From positions 1 through 38,509 of the forward strand of contig JAKFXL010000051.1 in the NCBI GenBank assembly GCA_021731365.1: DNA of 38,509 bases, read 5' to 3'. This document shows positions 1 to 11,500 of the stretch, piece by piece (positions within the stretch are counted from its first letter, which is position 1; every line of letters starts with the position of its first letter). A model generated the notes under the pieces. It did not search any database. It saw nothing but the letters and a program-made list of their open reading frames with translations, and had not been told where the DNA came from. A program made the position numbers and the translations under genes. The stretch comes from Gammaproteobacteria bacterium. GTDB taxonomy: Bacteria; Pseudomonadota; Gammaproteobacteria; Tenderiales; Tenderiaceae.

Positions 1-3000
1 TGATGCCCGCCACATTGGCGTCGTAGGGGCCGGTGGGGATGTAGGTATAGGTGGTGGGGGTGGCGGTATGGGCATAACTCACTGTGCCCAGTGTTAGCCC
101 TGAGGTATTGGCGGTAAAGGTGATGCCAGTGGCCACATCAAACTCAAGCTTGCTGGAGTCCAGTGCATCGGTCACCACCACGGTATTGGTATCGGGCGAG
201 CCGCTGCCGGAGTTGGTGGTGAGGATCTGATAGTTAAGGATTGCACCGGGGATATGCAGCGGGCTGGTGGCACCGTTAACGGGATCGGATATCAGGGTGC
301 TGGATTTGATCACCGAGATGGAGGGCAGGCCAAACCAGTCCACATTGTTACCGCTGTCGGTGGAGTTACTGGGTTGGGTGATGAGCGGTTTTTTGGCGGC
401 GGCAGAGCCTGAGGCGTCACTGTCGATCACATCCAGAAAACTGAAGGATTTGGTGGCGCTGCTGCCGATGTTGAAGTTCCAGCGGCTGCCGGGGGTGATC
501 GAGAGCAGACTCAGTGGCTGGCCCGATGCCCCCTGCAGGGTGGCGCTGCCGGTGACGGTGGTGGTGGAGCCGACGCTGAAAAAGAGGGTGTCGGCGGTGG
601 CCACGGTTTTGGTCAGGTTGAAGAAGGTAGTGGTCCCCGTGATGTTTTGATTGATACCGTTAAGCAGCACGGTACCGCCGGCGGCTGTAAAGGTACCGCT
701 GTTACTGAAATCAGCAGCAACAGAGGTGGTGGCGCTGCTGGCGGTATAGGTGCCGCTGTTACTCAGGTTGCCGTTGATGGTGATGGCGCCACTGCCGCCG
801 GCAAAGGTGCCAAGATTGCTCATGGCCGGGGTGGTGATGTTGCCCGCCGGGGTAAAGCTTTTGCCCGCCGGGATGTGTAGCCGGGTGGCGCTGCCACTGA
901 CGGTTAACGCGCTGCCGGTGACGGAGTAAACAATATCGGTGTCGACATACGCCCCCTTGGCGCTGCTTAGGTGGGCGTTGCTGAGTGTGCCACCATTATC
1001 GTGGCGGGCCACCAGATGGCTGGCGTAGAGATCAAAGTCCGAGAGGCTGGCATTGGCGGTAACCGTGGCGCTGACGGCGGTGCTGGCGCCATTGTCGATA
1101 TAGACCAGAATGGCATTACCGGCACTGACGTTGTTCCAGAAGGTATAGAGACCACTGCCGTCGGTGGTGGTGGTGCCCATGCTGGCGCCGTTGATGAGTA
1201 GCCGTACCGTCATGCCAAAACCGAGGCTGGTGGTGCGGTCGGTATCGTAGAGTATCCCTGAGACCGAGGTGGTGACGAGTGGCGCATTGGCGACCGCATC
1301 GGTGGTGGCGGCATTGCCGTAGTCGTCCCGGGCAAAACCGGCGGCGACATCGAGGGTGTCGACCCCGCCTGTGGTGCTGTAGCCGGCGGTGGCTTCGATG
1401 GCGATCCCTTTGGCGGCACTGAACTGGAGGGTGAGGGTGGTATCGTCGGTGATGATCAGGCTGGTGATGTCACCCAGCACAAAGCTGATGTCGGTGGTGG
1501 TGGCGTTATCGCCGTTGATATCCCAGACAAATTTGCCCCAGTCGACATAGGCTTTGATGTCGCTGCTGGCCGCCGCAATGGTGGTGAAGTTGGTGCCGGT
1601 GATGGTCAGCAGGTCGTTGGCAGCATCGTAAATGGCGCTGACAATGGTGGCGGTAGGGGCCAGGGCATCGACACGAAAATCGGCCGAGGTGACAAAACTC
1701 TGGCTATCCATGGTGGCGTCACGCAGTAAAAACCGGACCCGCACATCGTTCTGGTCCACCCCGTTTAACCCCGCAACATTGGCATGTTTGGTATTGAAGG
1801 TGAAGCTGTTAACAGGGGCGGCAGCCAGGGTGGTGGCGGTGGTCCAGCCACTGCCGCCGTTGTTGCTCCAGGTGGCGGAGAGCGCGGCGGAGGCGTCGCC
1901 GTTGGTGGGGGCGTTCCAGGTAGCCCCGCCGTCCACGCTGTACTGAAAGGTTTTGAGTGTGACGTTATTGGCCTGATTGTCGCGCCCCTTCCAGTTGATG
2001 GTGATGATGCCTGAACCGTTGGTGGACTGGCTGATCTGGGTGGCGGGGATCACATTGTCGACACTAAAACCACCCACCGGTGGATCGTAGGTGGTGGCGC
2101 TGGGGGAGTTGGAGAGCGCTGACCAGTTGGGTGTCTCGTCACCGGTCTTGATGGCAAAGTAGTAGAGGGTATTAGGAGCCAGCCCGGTCACGGTATAGGA
2201 CTGGGCAGTGCCTGCCACCAGGGGTGTTGGCTCCCCCCCTGCCTGGGTGGCGCTGGCCCAGTTGCCCGCCGTGATGGCGGCGGTGGAGTAACGGATGTCA
2301 TAGCTCTGGGCGGTGCCGGTATTGTTGTCGTCCCCCGGTGATACCCAGTTCAGCAGCACGGAGTTGTGGGTGATGGTACCGGTAGAGAGCGTGACACTGG
2401 CCGGGGCGGTGGTATCGCTGCTGCCCACGGCCTCGTTGACGATTAGATGACCGGAGATGTTGCTGGTCCTGCCATCCTGATTCCCTAAGTAGATCCTGAA
2501 ACTGGGGCTAACAGAGAGGCCACGGGTACGAAACCCAAGCTTTGCCCCGGCAGGGATGGTGCCAGACTGGCCGGAGAGGTTAAGGATGTAGTTATTGGTT
2601 GATGTGCCACTGTTTGCCTGGGTGACTTCAGTGCCAAGATAGGTTTTGGCACCGCCGGAGGTGACATAAAAGAGCTGGAAACCTAATGTTCCGCTGTCGC
2701 GGATGGTGACTTGGTAGGAGACACCGGTGACCGTGGTACTGGCCGCATAGGCGGTATTGAAGTAGTGGTCCGAGTGGCTGCCGGCCGTAAACTGCTCCCA
2801 GCGGTAGGCGTTGACCGTGGTGCACATGTCGCTGATGTTTTTTGACAGCTCTTCAATGTAGTAGGCGGATGGGTCAGAGCCGCAGGAGCCGCTGTTGCTG
2901 GTGATACCGGAGGCGATGGCGACACTGTTACTGCGTTTGGCGTAGTAGGTCACATTGCCACCGCCACCGCCGCCGGTGGTGCCAACCGCCGAGTCAGATA

Positions 3001-5530
3001 GGGCGGAGGTATTGGGGACCTCATCGCTGGTGGTCATTACAAAGTAGTAAGTGGTGGCAGCGGCCAGGCCGGTCACGTTAAATGACTGGTTGCTGCCGGC
3101 CACCAAGGGTGTTGGTTCGCCAACGGCCTGTGTGGCGCTGGCCCAGTTGCCCGCCGTGATGGGCGAGGTGGAGTAGCGCAGGTCATAGCTGGTGGCGGTG
3201 CCACTGTTATTGTCATCCCCCGGCGCGGTCCAGCCCAGGGTGATGGATGAGGTGGTGGAGGAGGTGACCGTCAAAGTGATCGTCCTGGCGGGCGCGGTGG
3301 TATCGGGGGCATTAAAGACCCAGCGTGGAGCTGCCTCGGCATCATCATTGCCACCACTGTTGATGGAGTTATCGGCGGTGATGTTGTTGGTTGAGGCCTG
3401 TGAATCCTTGACGTTGACATAGTTGACACTCTGCGCGCCAGCGGTTGGGTTCAGCGTAAAGCGGCTGCCGGGAGAGTCGCTGAGCAAAACGATCTCGTTG
3501 CCACTGCTGCCGACCAGTGTCAGGGTGCCGGAGAGGGTGTAGGTTGCGCCCGCCTTGAAGGTCAGCCGGGAGGCGGGGGTGGTATTGGTGATGTTGGTGG
3601 CGTTAAAACCATCATTAAAACTGATGCCTGCAACACTGCCGTTGGTGATGGTCAGGTTATTGAAGTTACTGCCGTTCATGGTCAGGCTCTGCAGGGCGGT
3701 GCCGTTGAGTACCACGGTGGAGGCACCTGTTGTGACGGTGGTGCTGGTACGGCTCCAGTTGCCGGAAAGATTGAGTGTGGCGCTGCCCATGGCGAGTGTG
3801 CCGCTGGTCAGGGCCATGTTGCCACGCACGGTGACACTGCCTGCCAGATTCACTGTTCCACCCGCCAGATTGATGCCCGCGCCACTGTTGGGACCAATAA
3901 TGTTTGATTGGGATTCAGAGGCGTTGCCCACATTGAGTGTGCCGGCAGAGATGGCAATGCCATGGCCGCTGTTAGATAGGGTCGCACTGCTGGCGTTGGT
4001 ACCGATGTAGTTGCCTTGTACGGTATTGGTCCCTGTTGAACTCTGGTTGATGCCATCAGCGCCGTTGCCGGCAATCACATTGCCTGCCCCCGCCGCCGTA
4101 CCGCCAATGGTATTGCCAGTGGCACCGGAGAGTATCTGTATGCCGTGGCCACTATTGGCAACTATCGACCCGGCACTGGCGTTAACGCCGATGTAGTTGC
4201 CCTGCACGGTATTGCTGTTGCTCACAATGTAGATGCCCGGCCCGCCGTTACCGGCAATGACGTTACGGTCCGCAGCGGCGGTGCCGCCGATGGTATTGCC
4301 ATTGGTATTGAGGTAGAGGCCGTAGCCGCTATTGGCCAGGGCGGTTGTACCGGCGTAGTTGGTACCGATGTAGTTGCCCCTGATGGTGCCGCTGCCGCTC
4401 CAGAGTGAGATCCCGGACCCTGACCACTGATTGATGATGAACCCGCGGATGGTGACGCCGGTGGCTGGCGAAACCACACCAAAACCGTCCCACCCCCCGG
4501 CACCGACGGTGGCACCGTTGAGTTCAACCTCCGGGCCGAGGGTATTGGTATTGCCACGGTTGCTGGTCTGGGTGGTGGCATCAATCACCGTATTGGCAGC
4601 GGTGATGGTGGGTAGCGCGGTGGTGGGGGTGATACGCCACCATGAGTTGGCACCGGCAGACTGGTTGGCCGCGGCGGTGATATTGAAAGTAATGGTGGTG
4701 CCGGGGTTGAGGTTGGCCTTGTTGATACATTCACGCAGGGAGCCATCACCACTGTTGGCGGTGGTGGTGACCACATTGTTGGCACAGAGGTCGGCCTTGA
4801 GTTCGACGGCGATCCCGCCAATGTGGGAGGTACCGCTCTGTGTGACGTTGACGATGGTGCTGCCCGCACTCTTCCACTCGGCGCGCAGGCTGATGCTGGG
4901 GGCCAGATAGGTGGTGCCGGACGAGGCGGTGTAGCCGGACCCTGGGGAGATGGAGGTGGCGGAGTTGATAAAGTTGGAAAAACCGCCTACGGATGCGTTG
5001 GCAACATTGCCCAGTGCTGCCAGGGTGAGGCTCAGCCCGGCGGTGGCGGAGGCGCTGTTGGTGCTGCCGGTGACACTCTGAACCAGGGCGTTGGCACCGT
5101 TGCTGCCGGTGATATCGACGTTGTTGAACTGGATCATTGACATCGCCACGCCGGTTTGGGTATTGCCGGCAAAATCGATGCTGTTGATCCCGGTAGCGGG
5201 GGCGGCCCCCATGGCCCGGAACAGGGTGGTACGTGCGGTGGGGGAGCCGCTGCTGCCCCAGGTGACGGTGGCGACCTGTACCCAGGTGAGGCCGTTACCG
5301 GTAAAGGTGGGCACGGTGGGGGAGGAGGAGCGGGTATTGGTTATCCAGACGAGAATCAGGTTGTTGGCCGCCGGGCTGAGTGAGGGGCCAGTATAAGCGC
5401 TGGCATCGACATCCGTTGACCCTTCAAACAGGGTAGTCGCGGTGATGGCCGCCATGCCTGGGCGGGGCAAAAGCGTCACTACCAGCAGGATGGCCAGCAG
5501 GCAGAGCTGAATAAAACGTCCGTATCTCAT
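1..5530 (-). CDS. Giant exported beta-helix / fibronectin-III surface protein, 3' end beyond window
   Basis: The minus-strand frame is open from the ATG at 5530 to the window edge, at least 1843 codons, so the C-terminus is not seen. The N-terminus (MRYGRFIQLCLLAILLVV...) is a signal peptide ending near GMA. An in-frame ATG at 5542 is an alternative start; neither has a strong ribosome site. Visible parts in order are: a beta-rich N-domain (about 25-240); a CANN...GDGSLRECI segment (about 245-260) like those opening parallel beta-helix proteins; right-handed beta-helix repeats (about 360-550) with repeated GNYIGTN and NTIGGTAA...NVIAGN turns; two fibronectin-III-like modules (about 750-845 and 1040-1150) flanking a Cys-containing beta domain; a carboxypeptidase-regulatory-like module (about 1435-1480); and a DUF11-like module at the right end of the visible part. 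It begins about 30 nt after the barrel-protein stop, so it is probably the last seen gene of one operon. The composition suggests an extracellular or periplasmic structural or adhesive protein; the function is inferred. Confidence 0.8.
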   Translation of the reverse strand, partial: MRYGRFIQLCLLAILLVVTLLPRPGMAAITATTLFEGSTDVDASAYTGPSLSPAANNLILVWITNTRSSSPTVPTFTGNGLTWVQVATVTWGSSGSPTARTTLFRAMGAAPATGINSIDFAGNTQTGVAMSMIQFNNVDITGSNGANALVQSVTGSTNSASATAGLSLTLAALGNVANASVGGFSNFINSATSISPGSGYTASSGTTYLAPSISLRAEWKSAGSTIVNVTQSGTSHIGGIAVELKADLCANNVVTTTANSGDGSLRECINKANLNPGTTITFNITAAANQSAGANSWWRITPTTALPTITAANTVIDATTQTSNRGNTNTLGPEVELNGATVGAGGWDGFGVVSPATGVTIRGFIINQWSGSGISLWSGSGTIRGNYIGTNYAGTTALANSGYGLYLNTNGNTIGGTAAADRNVIAGNGGPGIYIVSNSNTVQGNYIGVNASAGSIVANSGHGIQILSGATGNTIGGTAAGAGNVIAGNGADGINQSSTGTNTVQGNYIGTNASSATLSNSGHGIAISAGTLNVGNASESQSNIIGPNSGAGINLAGGTVNLAGSVTVRGNMALTSGTLAMGSATLNLSGNWSRTSTTVTTGASTVVLNGTALQSLTMNGSNFNNLTITNGSVAGISFNDGFNATNITNTTPASRLTFKAGATYTLSGTLTLVGSSGNEIVLLSDSPGSRFTLNPTAGAQSVNYVNVKDSQASTNNITADNSINSGGNDDAEAAPRWVFNAPDTTAPARTITLTVTSSTTSSITLGWTAPGDDNNSGTATSYDLRYSTSPITAGNWASATQAVGEPTPLVAGSNQSFNVTGLAAATTYYFVMTTSDEVPNTSALSDSAVGTTGGGGGGNVTYYAKRSNSVAIASGITSNSGSCGSDPSAYYIEELSKNISDMCTTVNAYRWEQFTAGSHSDHYFNTAYAASTTVTGVSYQVTIRDSGTLGFQLFYVTSGGAKTYLGTEVTQANSGTSTNNYILNLSGQSGTIPAGAKLGFRTRGLSVSPSFRIYLGNQDGRTSNISGHLIVNEAVGSSDTTAPASVTLSTGTITHNSVLLNWVSPGDDNNTGTAQSYDIRYSTAAITAGNWASATQAGGEPTPLVAGTAQSYTVTGLAPNTLYYFAIKTGDETPNWSALSNSPSATTYDPPVGGFSVDNVIPATQISQSTNGSGIITINWKGRDNQANNVTLKTFQYSVDGGATWNAPTNGDASAALSATWSNNGGSGWTTATTLAAAPVNSFTFNTKHANVAGLNGVDQNDVRVRFLLRDATMDSQSFVTSADFRVDALAPTATIVSAIYDAANDLLTITGTNFTTIAAASSDIKAYVDWGKFVWDINGDNATTTDISFVLGDITSLIITDDTTLTLQFSAAKGIAIEATAGYSTTGGVDTLDVAAGFARDDYGNAATTDAVANAPLVTTSVSGILYDTDRTTSLGFGMTVRLLINGASMGTTTTDGSGLYTFWNNVSAGNAILVYIDNGASTAVSATVTANASLSDFDLYASHLVARHDNGGTLSNAHLSSAKGAYVDTDIVYSVTGSALTVSGSATRLHIPAGKSFTPAGNITTPAMSNLGTFAGGSGAITINGNLSNSGTYTASSATTSVAADFSNSGTFTAAGGTVLLNGINQNITGTTTFFNLTKTVATADTLFFSVGSTTTVTGSATLQGASGQPLSLLSITPGSRWNFNIGSSATKSFSFLDVIDSDASGSAAAKKPLITQPSNSTDSGNNVDWFGLPSISVIKSSTLISDPVNGATSPLHIPGAILNYQILTTNSGSGSPDTNTVVVTDALDSSKLEFDVATGITFTANTSGLTLGTVSYAHTATPTTYTYIPTGPYDANVAGI
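2204..2366 (-). repeat. Fibronectin-III-encoding repeat, copy B
   Basis: This segment is highly similar at DNA level to 3083-3245. Both encode the same core: RYST, then ITAGNWASATQA, then EPTPLVAG and a VTGLA...YYF strand. Long stretches match base for base, including the part encoding AGNWASAT. This indicates an internal duplication within the giant surface gene. Confidence 0.7.
3083..3245 (-). repeat. Fibronectin-III-encoding repeat, copy A
   Basis: This is the partner of 2204-2366, with the same module order and near-identical stretches of DNA. The two copies are separated by about 0.7 kb that encodes an unrelated Cys-containing beta domain, so this is a spaced rather than a tandem duplication. 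Confidence 0.7.
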
Positions 5531-5561
5531 CGTGCTGTCCATGTTGATGTTGTGGCGGTTG

Positions 5562-8500
5562 TCATTGGCTGGCCCACTGGATCGCCTCTTTTACGGTGGT
5601 TTGGTCAAACTTCATCCGGAAACGGAGGAACAGCCCCGGACTGGTATAGCTGCTGCGCGAAAAGTCGCTGTCGCGGAAGCCGTTGAAGTTGTAGCCAAGG
5701 CTCAGCCAGATATTTTTGGCCACGGTGTGGCCCACCGAGACACCGCTGTTGTAGCTGTACTGGTTGAGCTGCCAGGCGTGCAGGATGTTGCCATGCAGGC
5801 CGATGTCCCACTCCGGAGTCAGATCATAACGGCTCTCGACACCGCTGAGGTCAACAAATTGGCTGTAGTGGCGGCCATCGATCTGCTCTTTAACGCTTTT
5901 GGCACCGTATTGCAGGGATGTCTGCCAGCGCCCTTCTCGGTAATTGGCGTTGAACAGGTTGATGATGCGCCAGCCGCTGCTGTCGAGGGTGCTGTTGGTA
6001 TGGCGCTCTTTTTTCAGGGTCAGTTTATCCAGCAGCAGCCAGCGGCTGTTGCCGGGGCGGTAGGCAGCTCCGAGCTGCACCGTTGAGCTATCCTGCTGTT
6101 CGCCCTGGGCGCTGCTGCTGGTGAGCAGATTGATAGAGGCGAGCATGGAGAGGTCGTTGTGTGGTGACGTCTGTACCGAGGTGGCAAGGCGGCGACGGTC
6201 ACTCAGATTACCGCTGCGCGATTCGATACGGCTGCTCCAGAGCCACCCTTTGTCGCTATAGGTGACGCCGAATGAGGCGGCGCTGAAATCTTCGTTGCTG
6301 CCGATGGCAAATCCACTGTTGAGGTTGAACGGCGTGGCGGCGGGTGGATTGAGGGTTGGGCCGCTGCTTTGGTTCTGGTTCTGGTTCTGATTCTGGCTTA
6401 GGGTTTGGGACTGCTCGATACCGGCATCAACGCTCCACTGTGGGGTGAGCTGCCAGCGCTGGCGGGCGGCGACATTGGCGCTGGTTGCAGTGCCGTTATC
6501 ACTGCTGGAGTGGCTCAGGCCGCTGTAAATTTCTGCGCCGTTCCAGGGGGTTGATTTGATACCAAGACGGCGCTGGCGGGTATCGCGGAGGTCGCTGTTG
6601 GCCACCTCCTGTTCGGCAAACAGGCTGATCTTCTGGGTGATGTGGTAGTCGGCCCCAAGCCGGGTTTTGTCGGGGAAGTCGATGCTGTCATTGCCATTGT
6701 TGAGATTGATCTCGCGGTCGGCCCGCAGGGTCACCTTGCTGTCCAGCAGCTGCTGGCTGATGCCGGCGGTGAGCTGTTCCGATTGCTGCTGGCTGTTGTC
6801 GCCGCGCTGATCCTGTACCTCACGCAGGCCGGCGCGCAGCCGGGTAGCGCCGAGGCTGATCTCACCCTGTGCCTCGGCCAGGTCACGGCTGGCGTGGCTG
6901 AGGCTGCTCTCCTGGCGGTAGAGCTGGCCTTTGATGTTGATAGTGTCGCTGGCCCGCAGCTGTGTCTCAACCCCTTGTTTATACATGCCATTTTCGCTGG
7001 CGTTGGTTTGCCCCAGACCAAAGTGGCTGTCGTTATCCAACAGGTAGAGTTTGCTACTGCTGTTGGCGGTCTGGTGTTCAACTTCTGCCAGATAGGCGTT
7101 GCCGCTGCCTTCGTCGGCAATCAGGCTGCGGGCCGTCTCAAGGCGCAGGGTGGTGGCATCGGTGAACTTGTAGTGCAGATCGGCGGCCCCGAGCAGGGCA
7201 TCACCGCTAGCGCGCCCTTCACTCACCTGGGTTACGCCGATCTTGAGCTGGTCGTTGACCTTTACTTCGGCCCGGCCACCGATGGTGGTCTGGCTGTCGC
7301 CGTTGTAGGACTCATATTTGATGACGATGTATTGCGGATGGAGGTTGGCATCGGTGCTGAATACCGGCTCGCGGAAGGTGATGTTGCCCTCCAGATAGTT
7401 GATGTCGTAGTCGCTGTGGCGCGCCAGCAGTGTGCTGCTGATAATCTGTTCGCTGCGGAAGCGGTCGCGCACCTCCAGCACTACCTTTTCGCTGTTGAGG
7501 GCGACGTTGCTACGTGACAACGGGTAGGGGCCGGTGCTGCCCTGGCCGCGCAGCTCATCCTTGGCGAAGGATTGGCTGTTTTCGCTGATAAAGAGCATGA
7601 GGTTGTATTGCTCATTCTGATAACGGGACTTTATGCCGGTCAGGGTGCGGTCGTAGCGGGCCAGTTTGGTGTCGTTGAGATTGGTTTGATAATCACCAAA
7701 CAGCAGATAGAATTCGTCGCGCTCTAACTTGAGGTAGAGCTTTTTGCTGCTGGCGGCGTCAAAACCGTTTTGACCGGCATCACCATAGACAGTGTAGTAG
7801 CTGCCGGGGTCGATGGCCTGGAACAGCGCTGGATCGTTACCCTGTTTCTGTGGTTGTGCCTTGTCAGAGTCGTAGGCCAGGGTCAGCAGCCATTTGCCCA
7901 GTACCTGCCCTTTGGCAAAGAAGGCGATACGTTGGTCCTGGTAGAGGTGGTCCTGGGCGGCGTTGCCGTCGAGCGCCTCCATATTGCCACTCAGGCTGTT
8001 AAAACCGGCCTCCCCTTCGGCAAGACCCACCAGTATCCAGTCGCGGGTTTTAGCCTGGAGACGGCTCTTTAACTCTACGGTCCGGTTGTGGGCCAGGGGC
8101 AGCTGCAGGCGCAGATCATCGGTGCTGTTGGTGGCGGCGAGTTTGATCAGGATGAGACCATCATTGTCGGAGGTGGCGTAGTGGCGTCTGCCAGGGGCGG
8201 CAACCATGTTGTCGGTATTAAAATCCTTCTGGGCAGGCTGGTGGGGTGGGTCGATCTGATACTCAATCTCCATGCCGGCGTGGATGGGGTGGTTGTCTTT
8301 GTCATACAGGCGTACGGCGATGACCGGCGGGGTGATGCTGTCGGCAATGAGGGTGGAGAGTGCTGGCACAATCTCTGCCCGCACGGGGGCGCTGGAGTAG
8401 TGCAGGTTGCGGTTAAGCTGTTGAATAACCTCACCTTGGGCATTGCTGATGGTGGCATGAAAGAGGTTGTCACCCTCGTTCAGATCAACCCCGCCCCAGT

Positions 8501-11500
8501 GGCTGACGGCAGCGCCCTGGCTGTTGCTGAGGGTGCCGTTGAAGTTCATGGCGGCCACGGGCTGGCCATTGAGGGTGAGGGTGACGTTCTGGCCGCTGTG
8601 GTGTTTGATGGCGATGTTGGTGGTGGGGAGCGCGGGGCGCTCCTGGGGCTGGGGCAGTAGCCACTCAATACTGGCGGCCTGGCTGGCGAGCCACTGGCTG
8701 TTGTACTCCGTGGTTGTGGTAACGGTCGCGGTGGTGATTGGCTGTTCACCGGGTGTAAGGCCGGTGATGGTACTGCTCAGCCGCTCACTGGTGGTGGCAG
8801 TGCCGTGGATATGTGGGGTTGTGGTGGTGATCACTCTATATATATGGAGCTCTACCCGGCGGTTGGCCGCTCGACCTGCCGCTGTGGCATTGCTGGCGAC
8901 AGGTTCGTCCTCCCCTTTGCTTTCAAAGGAGATGCGGCTGGCTGGCAGGGAGAGCTGTTGGCGGAGCTGGTTGGCGACCTCATGGGCGCGATATTCAGAG
9001 AGGATCTGGTTGTTGGCAAACAGGGGCTGGTCCTCCTTCTCCTTCTGAATAATGTCCCGGCTGTCGCTGTGGCCGATGGCGTGGATGTGGATATCCTGGC
9101 TGGCCCAGCGTTCTGCCAGCTGTTGCACGACTGTTTTATGCTCCTCGCTGAGGTCATTGCTGCTGCCGTTGAAGTTGTCGAGGGTGAGGCTCTCGGCCAG
9201 GACCTTCTGTTCCCCCTGTTTGAGCTGTTCCGTGGTGAGTGTAAAGGTGTGTTGCAGCAGTGGCAGGCGCTGGTTCTGCTGGGCGGGGGTATCAAACTGG
9301 AGTGACGCCTTGGTGGTCAATTCGCGGCTGTCACCACTGGCACTATTGCCAGCGTCGCCCTGCAGGGTGAGGTGGAGCTGACGTTGCCAGTTACCGCTTG
9401 GGTAGTCGTTGTTCAGGCGATAGGTGAGCACGTTGCCGACAATATCAGGATCGCCAACGGGGTGGCCACCCACGTGGCTGCTGCCGGGCTGGTAGTGGGT
9501 GGTGGCGGGGATCATGAGTGTTAACCGCAGGTTGCTGGCGCTGACACCCCGGTTCTCCAGTGTGATCTGATAGGGGATGTTGCCCTGTCTGTCTGGCGCG
9601 GTATTGCTGAGTTGCAGTGATAACTCCCCCGTGGGGGTGGGTTTGCGGGCAACGTGGAACTCTGTGCGCCAGAGTGTGCCGCCCTGTAGGTCGATAAATT
9701 GCGAGCTGGGGCTGTGGGCGTTGCGTGTGTCCTGGTCGCCCATCACCAGTGAATAGTGGTCTGGCAGGGTGGCGGTATCGAGCTGTACCAGATGGTTGCC
9801 GGGGGTGAGGTTGTCAAAATGGAACATGCCCCGTTCATCGCTGATGGCGTAGCGGCCATCTTCCATATAGATACGCACCCCTTTTAAACCATCATTGGGG
9901 GTGGGATCGTTGTCGGTGGGGTTGATGATGATCTGGCCGAGTAGAAGGGCACGGCCACGCATCAACTCATCAAACACCATTGCATCGTGTCTGGCGTGGT
10001 TGGAGTTGGCGGCACCGCTGTTGGCGCGGGCGTGGCTACTGCTGCTGGCCTGTCCTTGGCGCGCTGCACCCACGGCGCTGACGTAGCTGATCTGGCGGCG
10101 CTCACCGGCGATCATGGCACCGAGATTCAGGGTGAAGGTTGTACCTTGTGGCTCAATGGTGGCGGGTGGTTGCGGGCTGCTGTCCATGTTGATGGAGTCT
10201 GGCTCCAGGCGGAAGCCGTGGGGCAGGGACTCGGTCAGCACCACATCGTTGAGGGTGGTGGCGGTGCTGTTCTCAATCTGGACGCTGTAGCGGATCAGGT
10301 CACCCGTCGCGACACTCTCGCGGTTGGCACTGCGCTGGAGGTAGAGCTGGGTGGTGAGCGGATCCACAGGGATATCAATATGCAGCGGTGGCCCTGGCAG
10401 TAGCGGAAAGCGCTCACCCCGTGAGCCGAGGGTGATGGCAAGGTTGCTGCGGGAGAGGTTATAGAGCTGTTCGGTCGACTGGGTTGAGGGCCAGCGATAC
10501 TGGGCACTGCTGGGTGGGGTGACGACCAGCCGGTAATTACCCGCCGGGGCCAGTGGAAAACGGTACTCGCCGGTATTGTAGCTGTAGAGGTTGCCACTGC
10601 TGTCGGTCACCGGGCTGCCGGTGACCACGGTGGCGGGGTAGCTGCTGACACCATCATCGCCATAGACCGTGGCGGGCAGGCCGGTATCGGTATCAACCAT
10701 CTGCACGGTGTAACCATCCAGCGGCTGGCCGGTAGCGCTGTCAAATACCACGCCGTAGGGGTCGATCAGCACGCTCTCGGCAACACTGTCGTCACCATCG
10801 ATGGTATCGGTATAGCTGACTAGCAGCTTGGAATTGCTTTTGACCGGTAGCGCGCCACTGCTGGAGGCGCTGTTTTTTTCAAAGGTGACGTAACCGCTGA
10901 AGATACCGGTGGCGATGCCGGTTTCGAGGATTCGCAGCGTGACATAGTCGTCTCGATCGGGCAGCTTGATGGTGATGTCGAGACTCTCCTGAACCATGCT
11001 GTCGAGATTTTGATCCGGATCGGTGAGCCGGATAAAAAGCGTCTGGATATTACTGAATACGTTGGCAGGCTCCAGTGTGATGGGGCCGTCGGTCACTAGC
11101 CGGTCTGGTGCCTCTGGCAGTGTCGGTGGCGCAATGGGGGTAAAGGTACCGCTCTCCCCCCGGATCAGCGTGGCATTGACGATGGCCGAGAGTGCCCTGT
11201 TACTGAGGGAGTGTTGCAGAATCTCCAGTCTGGCCGCCGTGCGTGGCAAGGCGTTCAGTGTCAGGGATTGCTGCTGGAGTGTTGTGCCATCAACACTGTG
11301 TGCAACGGTGAATGTCTGGGGGCGGCTGACAGCAGTGGGGGCTGCGGTCAGTACCAGCTGGAGGTCCTGACTGCCAGCAACCGGCAGATCTGCCACGTTG
11401 AAAATGTAGCTGGTGGTAGTGCTGTTGCTCATGGAGGCGGCCAGCGTGACCCCACTGCCGTTCAGTGTTACCTGGCTGTTCAGCGGCGCGGTAATGGTAA

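Noticed and set aside
3880-4450. Regularly repeated motifs suggestive of a CRISPR-like array
   Set aside because: The repeats are coding: they are beta-helix turns (GNYIGTN, NTIGGTAA) with degenerate DNA and no constant repeat-spacer structure.
267-5396. Many plus-strand frames of 60-160 codons in the first 5.4 kb
   Set aside because: All lie opposite the continuous minus-strand giant gene, which reads through with a signal peptide and recognisable modules.
6642-7517. A 291-codon plus-strand frame opposite the barrel gene
   Set aside because: It is a mirror of the barrel coding sequence, with Val/Ala/Gly bias from reversed codons and no independent start signals.
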